NCBI GenBank assembly: GCA_950295325.1
Contig: OX485806.1
Coordinates: forward strand, 6,884,001 to 6,948,000
DNA from: Polytrichum commune
Taxonomy: Eukaryota; Streptophyta; Polytrichopsida; Polytrichales; Polytrichaceae
Reading direction: 5' to 3'
DNA: 64,000 nt
This document shows, piece after piece, positions 23,325 to 35,470 of the stretch. The position numbers and the translations under genes are program-made. Each line of letters opens with the position of its first letter. The first letter of the stretch is position 1. The notes beneath the pieces are model-generated. The model saw only the letters and a list, made by a program, of their open reading frames with translations, was not told where the DNA came from and made no database searches.

Positions 23325-23500
23325 CAAGTCCAACCGGTTACATGTTGACATCTTCTGGTTTTCCTTTATTAAATTGGGGTATATTTTATAAGTTCTTCTA
23401 ATTTAACTGATCGGTAATTATCCTGCAGTCTTGAACTTCAACCGGTTACTTCTCAAACTCAACCGGTTCATTTGCCGGTTCTTCTCAATCACAGGTCCCA
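23325..23500 (+). repeat. AACCGGTT-family dispersed repeat, copy 1
   Basis: Similar to 54,715-54,905 and, inverted, 61,450-61,635. Shared segments include ACATGTTGACATCTT, TGGTTTTCCTTT and TCTTGAACTTCAACCGG, with several AACCGGTT palindromes. It looks like a small non-autonomous element. Confidence 0.75.
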
Positions 23501-24375
23501 GGGCTTTGTAAGAGAGTTGATTGGTTGTTGAACTTGTCCCATGGCCACTTTGGTTTACACCAAGGAAAAAAATGTCAGAGTGACAATGAAGGTTGAGGTC
23601 CTCAAAAGACATATTTTAAGGCCTACATAATCCACTGACATGGTCCAACGGGTTTTGGGGTGAGAAAGGCAAAAGAGGTGGTATGGTACAAAAAGGCAGG
23701 GACCCATGGCAGAGAAATGTTGTTATAATGGTTTTTTAATGAATTTTATTTGGGGGCTTTAGATACAAACTCTTCCCGCTAGGTTAGGCTCACGAGGCAC
23801 ACTTTTCAGCATCTGTGTGTTGTAATGAATCTTGAGAAGTAGGTCTGACCAAGTATTTTTGAGGAATCTATCCATGGCAACCCAAAATTTTCTCTTGTTC
23901 TTGAGAACAGCCAAGATTTTTTTGTTCCCTAGAAAGCTTCAAATGTGAATTGGTTTTAGACCATGTCAAACAATTGACTTGTAACTGCACTAAATAATGT
24001 ATTTAGTGTCACCAATTTTATTTGTCTCGTTCAAAACTAATTGTAAACCACCCGTGGAGTGTCACCAACACTCAATGTAAAAGTCTAACATTATATGTCA
24101 TTTCTAAAATTTTGGTCATTATAGATTTACAATGTTGCAATTACTGTCACTTACTAACTGATTTTTCATCCATAGCTCAATCATTCATGACAATATTTCT
24201 TTATAAAAATGTTAGGATGCAAAGTATACCAAAAATGGATGAACTAAAAATAAGTTGAAATGATAGTATTTTTAAACTTATCTATAAAAAGTGTCATTAG
24301 AAAATTTACCACAATGACATAAAAATCCATATGACACGAAATATAATATTTATTGTAGTTCGCCCTATTCCTTGG

Positions 24376-24706
24376 ACCACAATAGTCAAGCCTTAGAGTC
24401 AATAGCAGGTGAAAAAGCTTGAAGGCTCCAAGTAACCACAAATGGGCCACACATATGCTTAGGGTCAATACAAGTCACACTTCTGGACTTTAGTCACAAT
24501 TTGTTTGGGAACTTTTTGTGCTTTTATATTGCACCACACAGATCCATCATTGATGTGGTCTAGGTTACTGTATTGGCTCTGTCTGTAGGACAGAGACTAT
24601 GCATCAACTTCTTCGTTTCAAGAGCAAATTTTCTAACCACTTTGCGTTCACACGTGGACGTTACTCGTTCTTGTTATTGTTGGTCCACTTTATTTAATGT
24701 GGATGT

Positions 24707-24743
<37 letters not shown>

Positions 24744-25135
24744 CTATAATTGCTCCCTAAAATGCATTGAAAGAAATCTAATTAACTATAGTTCTTTTAG
24801 CAGTTCTTGATTAATTACTTTAAAAATTTTGGGTGATAAATGAGTAGCTTTAATCCTTGACCCGCATTTGAGAAGAAGGAGCACAAAATCCAAGAATGGT
24901 TTGGTATAGTAAATAGCCATGGATTGGCATGAGCAAAGTGGACAGCTACAATTATAGTCTTTCATAGTAAAGGACAGAGCCTCATGATTCTACTGTTTTC
25001 TTGTTTCCATACCCAAGTACAAAACTTCTTGAACAACTAAAGCCACACACAAGTGCTCTAACACATAAGTCCTTCTTAGTAGGGCATCTCCACCAATGCC
25101 CTCCAACCAACCCTTCCATATGGTTGGTGGAGCAT
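24376..25135 (+). repeat. Duplicated block, left copy
   Basis: Two segments match 39,180-40,375 in the same order: GAGTCAATAGCAGGTGAAAA...GCTTTTATATTGCACCACACA, then GTACAAAACTTCTTGAACAA...CTTCCATATGGTTGGTGGAG. Spacing between the segments differs between copies. The two copies flank the MULE element as direct repeats. Confidence 0.75.
24711..24738. repeat. TA dinucleotide microsatellite
   Basis: About fourteen TA units. Confidence 0.95.
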
Positions 25136-26726
25136 GGGCGTTGTTTTTTTAATAAATAAAAATCATATTTAAGGCTTAAAATATATGAATAGGTTGACTT
25201 GCAACTAATTCTCCATGTTCTTTGGGTTGCAGTAAGTGAGCAAACCTAGAGCATGACCATGACCATAAATTTGTGGATTTGAATCTCTATATTTATTATG
25301 TCTATATATTTGATTGTTACATATGTATTGTTAGACAACATAGAATATTGTAAGCCCTAACAATACAAATGTTTGGCGTACATCTTATTTCACTATGTGA
25401 TGTGCCATTAACAATACAACTCATTATCTAGATGAGTGGGCATTCAAATTCTAAGGCCTTAAATTTATGAGCATATATTCTTAAACGCCTTAATAGCTAA
25501 GTTACCCTATACTGTTTCATACATTTATAAATTCAATATTCATCAATTTCATTATATTCCAAAGCAAGGGGCTTACTCATTCATTTCTAGAAGCCCATTG
25601 CTTAAGAGTAAATTTGTCCACTCTACCATCGATCAGACGTAGTTGAAGAAGTGGATATGAAAATTGTCTTAGAATAGGTGGCTTTGGTTTATTATCAATA
25701 GTCTAATTATCATTACATTAGTACATCGTAGGCCTACTCTATCACGTGATGACTATTGGAGCCTTAGGTGGTTGGCTTCACACATGGACACATCACTGCA
25801 TGTATAAGTGTCATAGTTGTAAACGATCATGGGCAAAAGAGAATAATCTAGGCATGACATATATTGCCACAAAGCAAGATACTATGAACAAACTTCTCAA
25901 ACCATAAACAAGGAGTGATGAACAATGTAATGGTAATGTTATGCAATGCAATACAATGCATAGCCTAAATAGATTATCAAGTTGAGAATAAACAAAATAA
26001 TCAAATGTGAGACACCAATTTGAGGGTTTTTTGTTTTGAAATCTTGATGTGTGTGTATTAACATTTTTTGCACTCTCTGCAAGGGAGAATTTGCTCATGA
26101 ATTAGTTTCACTTTGAGGATAAGATTACATGTTGAGTATTATTTCTTTGAAAAACTATGTTTGAGGGGTTTTAAAGAGTTGGAAATAAGATTCATCTATT
26201 TGGTCTGAGTTGTCAAGGATAATTAAATTAATGATAAGTGTATTAGATAGGTGCAATTACACTCATATTTTCCTTCACTTAGTTTCCTATGCACACATTT
26301 TGCATATTTATGGTACTATGAGCCTTGTATTTTCCTATCATGCATTCTAAAAAAAAGAATTTGTGGCTTCCATGACCTCAAATAACCAAAAATTACATTA
26401 AAAATAAAATAACATCTTGTAAATTCTCTTTAAATCACATTGCTGCATTTTTTGAATAGTGTAAGTTATTGCTTAAAATAGGTTTGTCTTAGGTAAATGA
26501 TGCACATATGGTCACCTTAGCAATATGGTAGTGCACATGAAAGAGAATTGTCCACACAAAAATGCCCAACCTTTGGTAGTACACATGTTCATAAAATAAA
26601 TGCAAATCTAGGAAGAAATATATTTAAATAATCAAATTAATTGCACAAGTAAAATTAGATTTGCAAATGCATGTTGTTGTTGCGAGAAACCACACATTGC
26701 ATAGAAACTATGATACATTCACCATG

Positions 26727-26800
26727 GGGAGTGCTATCTTATGAGCGGTGAGCAATGAGCGGTGAGCGATGAGCGGTAACTTATGAGCAGTGAGGAAGAT
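26727..26800 (+). repeat. Left terminal inverted repeat of the MULE
   Basis: After GGGGAGTGCTATCTTAT come tandem heptamers GAGCGGT, GAGCAAT, GAGCGGT, GAGCGAT, GAGCGGT, then a diverged TTATGAGCAGTGAGG. Such subterminal arrays are typical transposase binding sites; binding here is inference. Confidence 0.88.
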
Positions 26801-29800
26801 GAAAATTTTGGTAATAGGGCCACCAATATCCTATAACCGTGGAATTGTGGCCTTAAAAATGATGATTTTAGGGTTTAGTAATAAGAGGGTTGAGAAGGAT
26901 AAACAACATGAAGTCCAAAAATTTATTCATCAGTAGTAGCACTAGACATGAAACTATCTTTTGCCTCGTCATCTATATATATTCGAGCACCTTTGCATTG
27001 CGAATTGATTTTGGAACTATAGCAAGATTCTTCATTTGGATCCGAATCTTCGAGATTCAACATTGCAATTGCAACATTCTCGGCATATGATGGGAGACGC
27101 GGGCTACGGCTTGGACTTCGTAGGAATTGTCTATGTGCCCAAAACGGGAGACATGTCCTCTTTCCAATCGTATTTCTGAAATAAAATCGATGAAACATGT
27201 AAATAATGTGAAGAAATAAAAATGAACCAATGAATTGAATGAAACGAATGAATTGAATAAAAATTTATTGTATTAAAACTTACTCACACTCAAATTCAAG
27301 CATCTCCTCATCCGAGAGGTCATCATCTTCTTTTGTGAGATCTTGTATATTCTCCTTAGATGACCCCTCTTTCAAAACGTTTTCCAAAAGCGGTTTCAAT
27401 ATGTGCTCAAATATGTCATTATCACCCTCAAATGCAAGAAGATGTCTGCCTCATGCGCGTGTTGCTAGGATAGAAGCTCCAGTGGAACATGTCAAATCAA
27501 CAACGCGTCCATTCGATGGTGTAAACAATTCAATAAGATCTTGAAAAAAAACGCGGCGATTTTTTATATGGCCCCCTCCAAGGTCTTCCCGATTTTTTAA
27601 GAAGCATGTTTTTTTCATCCACAAAATTGAAAAGCAAGTTTTTGCTTTTCAATCCAGTGCCAAAAAAAATGGAATTTGGTTGTCTCGTGAATTTGTGGTA
27701 GTAAAATCCCTTACCAAGACATGAGCCATAAATGCCGGAGTCTACAAAAAAATGTAAATTGTGTTAAAACTATATACAATGCAAATAACACCAAAATAAT
27801 TAAATAGAAATAATTGTGATGTGTTATACTTACGGTGTAGGTTGGAGACTCCGGATCCTTGAACACCATGTACGAATTGAGGCAAATAAAAGTCCTAAGA
27901 ACTTTCATGTTGCCGTTGTGTAAGGTTGAATTCAAAACCTTCTTGGTTTGCATATCGATAGCAGAAAATACTATGAGGACGCCATCATCAGACAAGATGG
28001 ACTTGCACAAGGACATTGTTGCAACCATCCAGTTCTTGTCATATTTATTCCAAAGACGAATTTCAGCAGGTCTATTGGAGAGGTTGAAGTCAAGACCGTC
28101 GGGATATTGCAGAAAAACCAAGTCAACGGCAAATGGAGTCGGACTTCCCATGACATGAAATTCGCGATTGTCTTTGAACTGAAATACCACAACATATTAC
28201 AATATAAGACACAAAATAAAATCCAAATGAAAGTAAGAACATTACAGAAAATACCAAAACAATAATACTTACGTTTTCAAGAAATGCTCGCCATTGGATC
28301 CATTCAGGAGGGCCTACTTCAACCCCTTCAGACTTGTTCTTGACAGCAGTAGATCGAGCAAAAGAGAGCATGAGAAAGTTCTTCAGTATGAATAACTTTT
28401 TTTTCAAAACATTCGTTGGTGCACGATGAATAGCGTCATAGGTGCTGGAGTAATGAAATTCCAATACATCGCACCCAGACTTTGAACTTTCGCCTCCAAG
28501 TGGATTCTTATCCAAATCATTGGAAAGAACAAGCAATTCTTCATGTTGTGAAATTTCCGATTGACCTTGTATTTTGGTTTCAGGAACATGTTTCCTCTTA
28601 CGACGTTTTGTCTCTTTTGGTTCTGGCTCTCTAAGTGTAAGCTGCACAATTTGTGCTTGCAAAATTGCAGTATCACGAGGATCCACATTTTTAGCATCAT
28701 TTATCTGACGGATTGTCTTCTCACTTGACGGACATGCATCCTTAGGACAATCAAGATACCAACCACAATCCTCATAGTGTGGGAGCGACCAATCCAAACA
28801 AATCTCAGTAGTGAACATGCATGAATCTCCTGCACCTGTGTCACGCCAATTTGGGAAAAAACGAGGTTCCCCTATAACGCATTTATGTGGAATCAAAACA
28901 TATCGAAAATACCTACACACAAAAATATTGTAAGTCAAATATTCCATAAAAATTTGACAAATAGAATCAAAAAAATCAAAAAAATAATAAGATTAGGTTG
29001 TACCTGTATAATACACGTTTCATAGCAAGATCAATATTAGGTTGCTCATCCCAACCGTTGTGTTTTTGAACTTTTCCGCTTTGGAATTCACGATAAAATA
29101 TTGAATTGAAAGCCGCAAACTTCTAGGTTTGGATATACTCGGAGAGAGTAGGCACATCTGTAGGCAACTGAAGAGGAGATGAAAGAATACTTTGAAGCTC
29201 TTCGATAGCATTTTTTTCCAACTGTGCCCAATATGTAGACTTTGATAACCAATCATCAAGTGCAGAATTAGAGAGGGGTGATTTCGGGAAATGCAATGCA
29301 TCTTTGTCAAATCTATTGCCATTCCAAAGCTTGAGCCATCGAACTTTGACTTCTGCATCCACATTACTGACAACAACAAGATGAAGTTTCTCTTGTAGCA
29401 TTTCAGGCACCGAAAATGAACCCCAATGGTACTTAACTTCTTCAAGGAAAGCAGAGGTAAGGTTGATGTCGGCAATCGCTAGTTGTTTCGTAAAACTAGA
29501 AGATAACATTGCACGTTTTTTGTTGACAGCTGCGGACATTGCTTTTGAAACTCCGTCTGATGTCCGTTCAAGAGGATGAGTTTTATTGTACTGGTTGAGA
29601 GCAATATCGATAGCCTCAACAAGTTCTTGCTGAAAAATCAAACAAAAGTCATCAATATTTATAAGTACATATAGATGTAATGTAAAATGAAGATGAATAA
29701 ACATAAGGCACATATTAGCAATGGTAGAAGAACTTACACTGTACATGTAATCCAAAAAAATTAGTCGTGTCAAAGAATACCAAGTTTCGACGGACTTCTC

Positions 29801-30965
29801 CTCACATCGTTTATAACTCTTTGGATCCAGTTGCTTTCTGAAGGAAGTCAAAGGCATGGTGCCAATACTTTGCATCCGATATAAAGTATGCACCAAATTG
29901 GTGGATACGTGAGAATTTCCGGTTGACCTAAAAAAAACATTAAATTGATTAGATTCATGATGGTATAATTTGGAAAACAAAATATAAACTAGAAATAAGT
30001 GTAAAAAAATAGGTAAGAACATTACTTGTTGATGTCATGCATAGCAGTTAACAAACTTGGAATGTCGTCAGACTCGGGCGCCAAAATGATAGAATCCACA
30101 AAGACATGACGTTCATAATCTTCGGTATATACGCGGTCAATATAATTTCTCCAAGCAAAAAATCTGTGATTTCCATCCCATATAAAAAACATCTTGTTTT
30201 TTTATAACGTCAATGATAAATCTGTATCCAATTGAGATTCAAACATGGCATTGGCTTGAGCCCCAATTTGGGCTCCAAGATAAGCGAACCTCATCATCCA
30301 CAAATTGAAAGTTTCCCTTAGAATCAGTGGCCGATATATAAAACACACGGTCACCATCACGATAACCATTGAAAAAATCAGCCTCCAATTTAGTAATGTC
30401 ACCCTTCAAAGCAGGACGCACAATCGGCATAGGAACCATGCGACAAAAGGGTATACGCAAGCGAGCATTAGGTCCAGTACGGATTGAGAAATTGTGGAAG
30501 TGGAATTGACCTTTCGTATGTTCGTAAGCTCCCACACTTTCTCTTGATAAATTTTATTGTCACCATCATTATCTTCATCCGAATCAAAATTATCGAGGGA
30601 TTCATTTATTTTTTTCTTTTTCTTATTATGAAGATTTGACGATATGTCCTGATGATGATGAACTTATTGAGATGGACGATCTTGAGTTGAATGCATTGTG
30701 GAATCATCATCAGTAGAAATAGGAGTCGTTCTCTCTAAATCCATTGATTGGTCCTAAAACAAATGAAATAAGTTTCATAAATATTTCAAAACCAGTAGCA
30801 ACACATTAGCAATAACATTACAAAAACAACAGCAATAGCAACAACAATAACAACAGAATACCACGAACACAGGAAAGAATGACAAAAACTATTCTAGACA
30901 CTGTCATTTGCAACTTTAAATATTGTGCGATTAGGGTGGCCGCTCACCCCAAAACTACAAGGGCA

Positions 30966-30991
30966 GACCCTGTGTGTTAACGCACAGGGTC
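30966..30991. repeat. GTGCGTTAACGCAC palindrome, near-perfect copy
   Basis: GACCCTGTGTGTTAACGCACAGGGTC has one arm mismatch. It stands 40 bp from the start of the GGGTCG array. Confidence 0.85.
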
Positions 30992-31030
30992 TGTGTGTCC
31001 AACTACAGGTCTACCAAAGTTGGGCGCGAG

Positions 31031-31341
31031 GTTTGGGTCGAACGACCCAAACTGTCCACACGGTTTCGATCGAGTGACCCAAACTTTCTGCGCGTGGTTT
31101 GGGTGGCTCAACCCAAACTGTAAGCGTGGTTTGGGTCGTTCGATCCAAACTAGGCAGACAGTCTGGGTCGAGCGACCCAAACCATGCTCACAGTTTGGGT
31201 CGTTCGACCCAAACGAGGCAAACAGTTTGGGTCGTTCGACCCAAACGAGGCAAACAGTTTGGGTCGAACGACCCAAACCACGCTCACAGTTTGGGTTGAG
31301 CGTCCCAAACCATGCTCACAGTTTGGGTCGAACGACCCAAA
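31031..31341. repeat. Array of ten 22-bp palindromes, 32-bp period
   Basis: Units of the form GTTTGGGTCG-NN-CGACCCAAAC (core TTGGGTCGAACGACCCAA) alternate with about 10-bp spacers such as CATGCTCACA or GAGGCAAACA. The centre varies (AA, TT, AG, AT) while the arms are mostly kept. The second and third units are degenerate, the later ones nearly perfect. Confidence 0.93.
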
Positions 31342-31574
31342 CTGTCCGTAATTTACGCCTGATTATGTGCCATTACCCAGTCATCACGAAAGTGCAAACA
31401 AACCTTGTACTGCACCTGTAGATGAAAGAGCTTGCAGCGACGAGCTCAGGTCCGATAGATGAGAGAAAAAAGATTAAATGCTTTGGGGGTGTGGCAATTT
31501 ATACTACTCATCCCTATAGCCATATTTAGCGTGGCTCTTCGTCGCCCCGCATAGCCGCTAGAAAGTTGCCAGCG

Positions 31575-31706
31575 TAGACCCTGTGCGTTAACGCACAGGG
31601 TCTACTTGCCCAACTTTGCGAAGCCTCTAGCTAGGCAAGTAGAGCTGGCAACTTTGAGGCCACTGTGCATTAGCGCATAGACCCTGTGCATTAACGCACA
31701 GGGCCA
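31575..31706. repeat. GTGCGTTAACGCAC palindromes, perfect copy and diverged copies
   Basis: 31,575-31,604 is a perfect 30-bp palindrome around CCTGTGCGTTAACGCACAGG with TAGA/TCTA outer arms. Two more diverged copies follow at about 31,662-31,706 (GTGCATTAGCGCAT and GTGCATTAACGCAC). Confidence 0.9.
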
Positions 31707-32149
31707 AGACATGAATTTGAAAAAAAACTTTTTTTTTAAAGTCTGGAATTGGTAGATTTACCAAAACTTGTAAAATCTAGAAAAAATGCTAATGGGATCC
31801 AAAATAAAAATGAAAAAATGCTATATTATCTAAATATCCGTAGCTACAAATTCTTCTCATATTTTGTTTTGGTTTGAAATCATTTTCTTTTCTCATTCTT
31901 CTATCTATTTCCTTGTTTTGGGCCACCTCGTAGATTTTGGGTTTCGGGGCCAAAAAAAAATTAATGCTATTTTGTGTCATTTTCTAGCTCCTATAACGTA
32001 TTGCATGGATACTTGAGTAGACATATTTCTCATTTCTTGCATTCTAACCCCGTTTTGAATAGTTTTTTGCTCCTACGCTCTGAACATCGATTTAAATTCA
32101 TACAATAGATATTTGTTTTACTTTTAGGCTCTCCTAGTCGTTTTACCTC

Positions 32150-32460
32150 CCAACTTTTGGCCTTCCTAAGTTGCTCTTACAAACCCTGTGCGTTAACACA
32201 TAGGGTTTTACCTCCCAACTTTGGCCTTCCTAAGTTGCTCTTATAAACCCTGTGCGTTAACGCACAGGGTTTCTCCTCCCAACTTTTTGCCTCCTAAGTT
32301 GCTATTACAAACCATGTGCGTTAACGCACAGGGTTTTAGCTCCCAATTTTTGGCCTCCCTAAGTTGCTCTTATAAACCCTGTGCGTTCTCCTCCTGACTT
32401 CTAGCCTTCCTAAATTGCTGTTATATACCATGTGCTGCTGTGCATTAACGTATAGGGTTT
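32150..32460. repeat. About 64-bp tandem repeat, each unit with a GTGCGTTAACGCAC palindrome
   Basis: Units contain CCTCCCAACTT, TTGGCCTTCCTAAGTTGCTC and a 28-bp palindrome AAACCCTGTGCG...CGCACAGGGTTT (32,181; 32,245; 32,309), then half or mutated copies (32,374; near 32,430). The 32,245 copy is perfect. The period is about 64 bp. Confidence 0.9.
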
Positions 32461-34784
32461 CTCCTCTCCAATTTATAACCTCTATAAATTGCTACTACAT
32501 GATATGTGAGTGAACGTACAAGGTTCTCCGTCCTAACTTACAACTTATGCACTATCAAATTATATGAACGTTGAACTAACTTACCTTTTTGTTTGTCGTC
32601 TTCTTTGAACCCGTCTTCAATTCGGACTCTGGTATATGATCGTCTACATCTTCTTTTCTTTTTGCACCTTCATCATCCTCCATCGCATCAAAATCCAGTG
32701 TCTTCACAGTTTCTTCTACCGTATTCAATAAGTTTTTTTTCCCTTTCTTATTTGCATTCTTCTTTCTCACACTCAGTCTGAACCTCTTTTTCTCGGAAGT
32801 GAAATACAAAGCTTTCATACGTCTTCTCTTCAGCCTCACGGGTGTTCTCTCTACATTGTCCACCATCGTTGGTGTCTATGATATGTTTTCTATCAGGTAC
32901 TATCATTTATTCTTCTAATGTATCTATCTTACAAAATCCAGCGTATATTACGATCACGTGTTGTAATTGGCGTTCAATGAACGAGATATTTCGACGCGTT
33001 TGTCATTATGTGTTTATTTTTGTTATATCCGCCAAATTTTTTTGACACCTACTTTGTTCTATTCATAATGATCAATAATTTATTTTTCCAACCAATTTTA
33101 ATTCTTTCTACATCTACACATATATATTTTAAATTTCTACCAATACTTTTAGTATTTGACGTCATTTTGTGTATATCATGCTCGTAAATATTCTCTGACT
33201 ATTATTGTGTTATGTCCACTTCCGTATTATTAGATGCTATGTATCACACGTTTTCATGTCCATCCATTATTGTATCACATGTTTTCATTTCCATTCATTT
33301 CCTCACACAACTCTATACAAAAGCAACATTCATCCCATATTTTTGTGATATGTTGTTCATATGTTCTTTTGTTTTTCTATGGCTACCATTAGAGCTCATG
33401 GATCTTTTGTTCCCTTCATCTTGCCATTCCAAGATGATGGTCATATGAGTGTTTCAGAGGATTTACTTAGTTTGAGATTCAACCTCCATATAGCAACCAT
33501 GTATTTAGAGTATGAGATATACTCTGCAGATGGAGAGGTGTATGAAACGATTTTGGTTCCAAAAAATAGAACTGATATTGGTTTTATGTGGATCTTAGGA
33601 CCTGGTCCATTTAGGATGATAGGACTTTCTGAGTCTCAGATGCAAGCTTCAACTGTCATTTTGACAAACGAATCCGGTACATCCACAGTTCAAATTCCCT
33701 CTATCGCACCTGTTAAGGTGGAACCCCTTGATGATAGTGTGTTTGTGCTATCAGATTCAAAAGATGACATTTGTGCATCTGTTGATCTTTCAAACACATC
33801 GCCATTTCCATTTAAAAGTGTTCATTCTATTCCTTCCCAACTTCCTATACATGTAGCCAAATTCCCTTGCGGTCTTATGTACAAGAAGGTGGTTTCCCAA
33901 ATTTCACCTTCTCAACGTCCTCCACTACACCCTTCACCTTCATCTACAGGGTTGACTATGGTTCATGCCTTGAAGCTGACAAAGTCAAGAAAAAAATCAA
34001 AGTCCGATCTTGCATCCATTGATTTTGACAATATAGATGTTCATGAAGTCAAGTACTTACCATCTTCTTTTAATGGTAATGTTTTGTTTCTCTTGCCTCC
34101 TGTGGCATTCAAAGCTCCAAGTACGTATGGTCGCTCAATGGACGGCATGGACAAGATGTGTGACGGTCACCCTTGGTGCACCACCAAAACCACGAATATC
34201 CAAAATGACTTTGGACTGTCCTTCCGGCGCTCTACTTGTGTTGGTCATCTCCAATGTCATAATGACTACTGTAATTACATGAATCGCAATGGGGGCCTCC
34301 GGAACAATATTGAATGGGCCGGTTCAACTCCTATCCCATTTGCTGTGGGTGTTGTTCCCCTTACTAAGTCCACTATCAAGTGTAAGGTATGTCGTTCCAC
34401 ACCTGTGTGCATTGCTTTGTGTAATGCTCGAATCATATACATCCACTCCATATCCGTTGGAATGTCCAGGGCTTAACTACAAGGAAATGGGTGTATAATT
34501 GACAAAAATGTGACACTAAAATGTCCGAAGTGACAAAATCAGCTCAAAGCTATGAGTTTTTGTCAATTCGGACATTATTCAAAATTTGTGTCAATTTTGT
34601 GTCATCAGATTTATATATTTCACGTTTAACTTATTCCCTTCACCTGAGCATGTGTCTCATATTTATTAACAACAAAAGGTGTTACAAAAGGTGTTACAAA
34701 AGGTTTTTAATTATTGTAATTACTAGTATAAGTAATTAATATAATTAATGTATTTACTATAATTAATGTAATAACTAATTTAAT

Positions 34785-35040
34785 TAATTAATGTAAATAC
34801 TGAAATTACCAATTTAAGTAAATACTGAAATTACCCTTTTGAATAAATACTGAAATTACCAATTTAAATAAATGGGGAAATTACCAATTTAACTAAATAC
34901 TGAAATTTGCTAATTTAAGTAAATACTGAAATTTGCTAATTTAAGTAAATATTGAAATTTGCTAATTTAGGTAAATACTGAAATTTTCTAATTTAAGTAA
35001 ATACTGAAATTTGCTATTTTCAGTAAAATACTGAAATTAT
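34785..35040. repeat. AT-rich tandem repeat inside the CACTA element
   Basis: About nine units of AAATACTGAAATTTGCTAAT or ...ATTACCAATTTAAGT, period about 28-29 bp. Confidence 0.85.
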
Positions 35041-35267
35041 TGTAATTAATGTAGTTAAAATAATTACAATAATTACTGTAATAATGTTTAGGAGTATTTT
35101 TGTAAATTGTTTTTAATACAAATACAATACGTACTAATTAAAAACAGTAAATACATTAATTCTATGCTTGTTTTTACTTTCACTAATTAAAAAATATATA
35201 TACATAAGTTTATAAGTCTTATGGCTTCTTCATACAAAACTCTTACATACTTGGCCTATATCATGTA

Positions 35268-35470
35268 ATGAGCGGTGGCTTAGTGGCTAAGGCCTTCACA
35301 CTATAGCCAAGAGGTTCAAGGTTCGATCACCTTGACCCCTCACCCTTGGCTTCGCCTAAGGTAGGTAGGTGGCTTTGTCCATTAGCCTAGGTTAGGTGAG
35401 GTGGCCCTTCGCCCTTAGACCAATGTGAGTAGGCCCCGAATGCGAGGGTAGATTACTAATTTAGGATTTT
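35268..35470 (+). mobile_element. tRNA-derived SINE nested in the CACTA element
   Basis: An A-box-like TGGCTTAGTGG (35,277) and a B-box GGTTCGATCACC (35,330) have tRNA spacing and are followed by a non-tRNA body and a T-rich end near 35,470. It cannot fold as a full tRNA, so a SINE head is favoured over a tRNA gene. Target duplication not resolved. Confidence 0.75.

Larger units (their letters stand above)
20720..26700. other. Repeat-rich stretch without genes
   Basis: No coding gene is recognised. The interval holds a degenerate tandem repeat (about 21,430-22,990), an AACCGGTT-family copy (23,325-23,500), two blocks duplicated on the far side of the MULE element (24,376-24,560 and 25,010-25,135) and a TA microsatellite (24,711-24,738). 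Confidence 0.6.
30754..32584 (-). other. Palindrome-packed first intron of the cargo gene
   Basis: A strong AAAAAG|GTAAGT donor (32,584 leftward) and a TTTGTTTTAG acceptor at 30,754 bound an 1,831-bp intron. It contains both palindrome families of this locus and no credible coding frame on either strand. Confidence 0.7.
26923..32866 (-). pseudogene. MULE cargo gene: ParB-like 'WDGNHR' domain plus degenerate beta-class amino-methyltransferase-like domain
   Basis: Eight exons read right to left: 32866-32585, 30753-30026, 29927-29738, 29629-29004, 28912-28273, 28178-27834, 27741-27284, 27175-26923, nearly all with strong GTAAGT-type donors. Exon 1 is Lys/Arg-rich. Exon 2 ends with FFIWDGNHRFFAWRNYI, a ParB/sulfiredoxin-like DGxHR motif. 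Exon 5 has a Cys-rich patch (CLDWSLPHYEDCGWYLDC). Exon 6 has AVDLVFLQYPDGLDF, placed like the DPPY-bearing motif IV, then SDDGVLIVFSAI. Exon 7 has FTPSNGRVVDLTCSTGASIL, like the AdoMet motif I (VLDPFxGSGT), after IV as in permuted beta-class enzymes. Bacteria and phages have ParB-methylase fusions of this order. The catalytic PP is missing. Breaks: in-frame stops near 30,660, 30,209, 29,121 and 27,449; frameshifts near 30,535, 30,247 and two in exon 7. The spliced structure argues against a retrocopy. Confidence 0.7.

Noticed and set aside
31031-31341. CRISPR-like array
   Set aside because: Repeats alternate with spacers, but the spacers are about 10 bp and repeat among themselves, the repeats are full palindromes, and the context is a plant intron.
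30977-31421. Repetitive frames (GRSTQT.., WVERPK..) on both strands
   Set aside because: Translations of the palindrome array, not a protein.
35277-35345. tRNA gene
   Set aside because: A- and B-box motifs are present, but I cannot form an acceptor stem or a normal anticodon arm; SINE head preferred.
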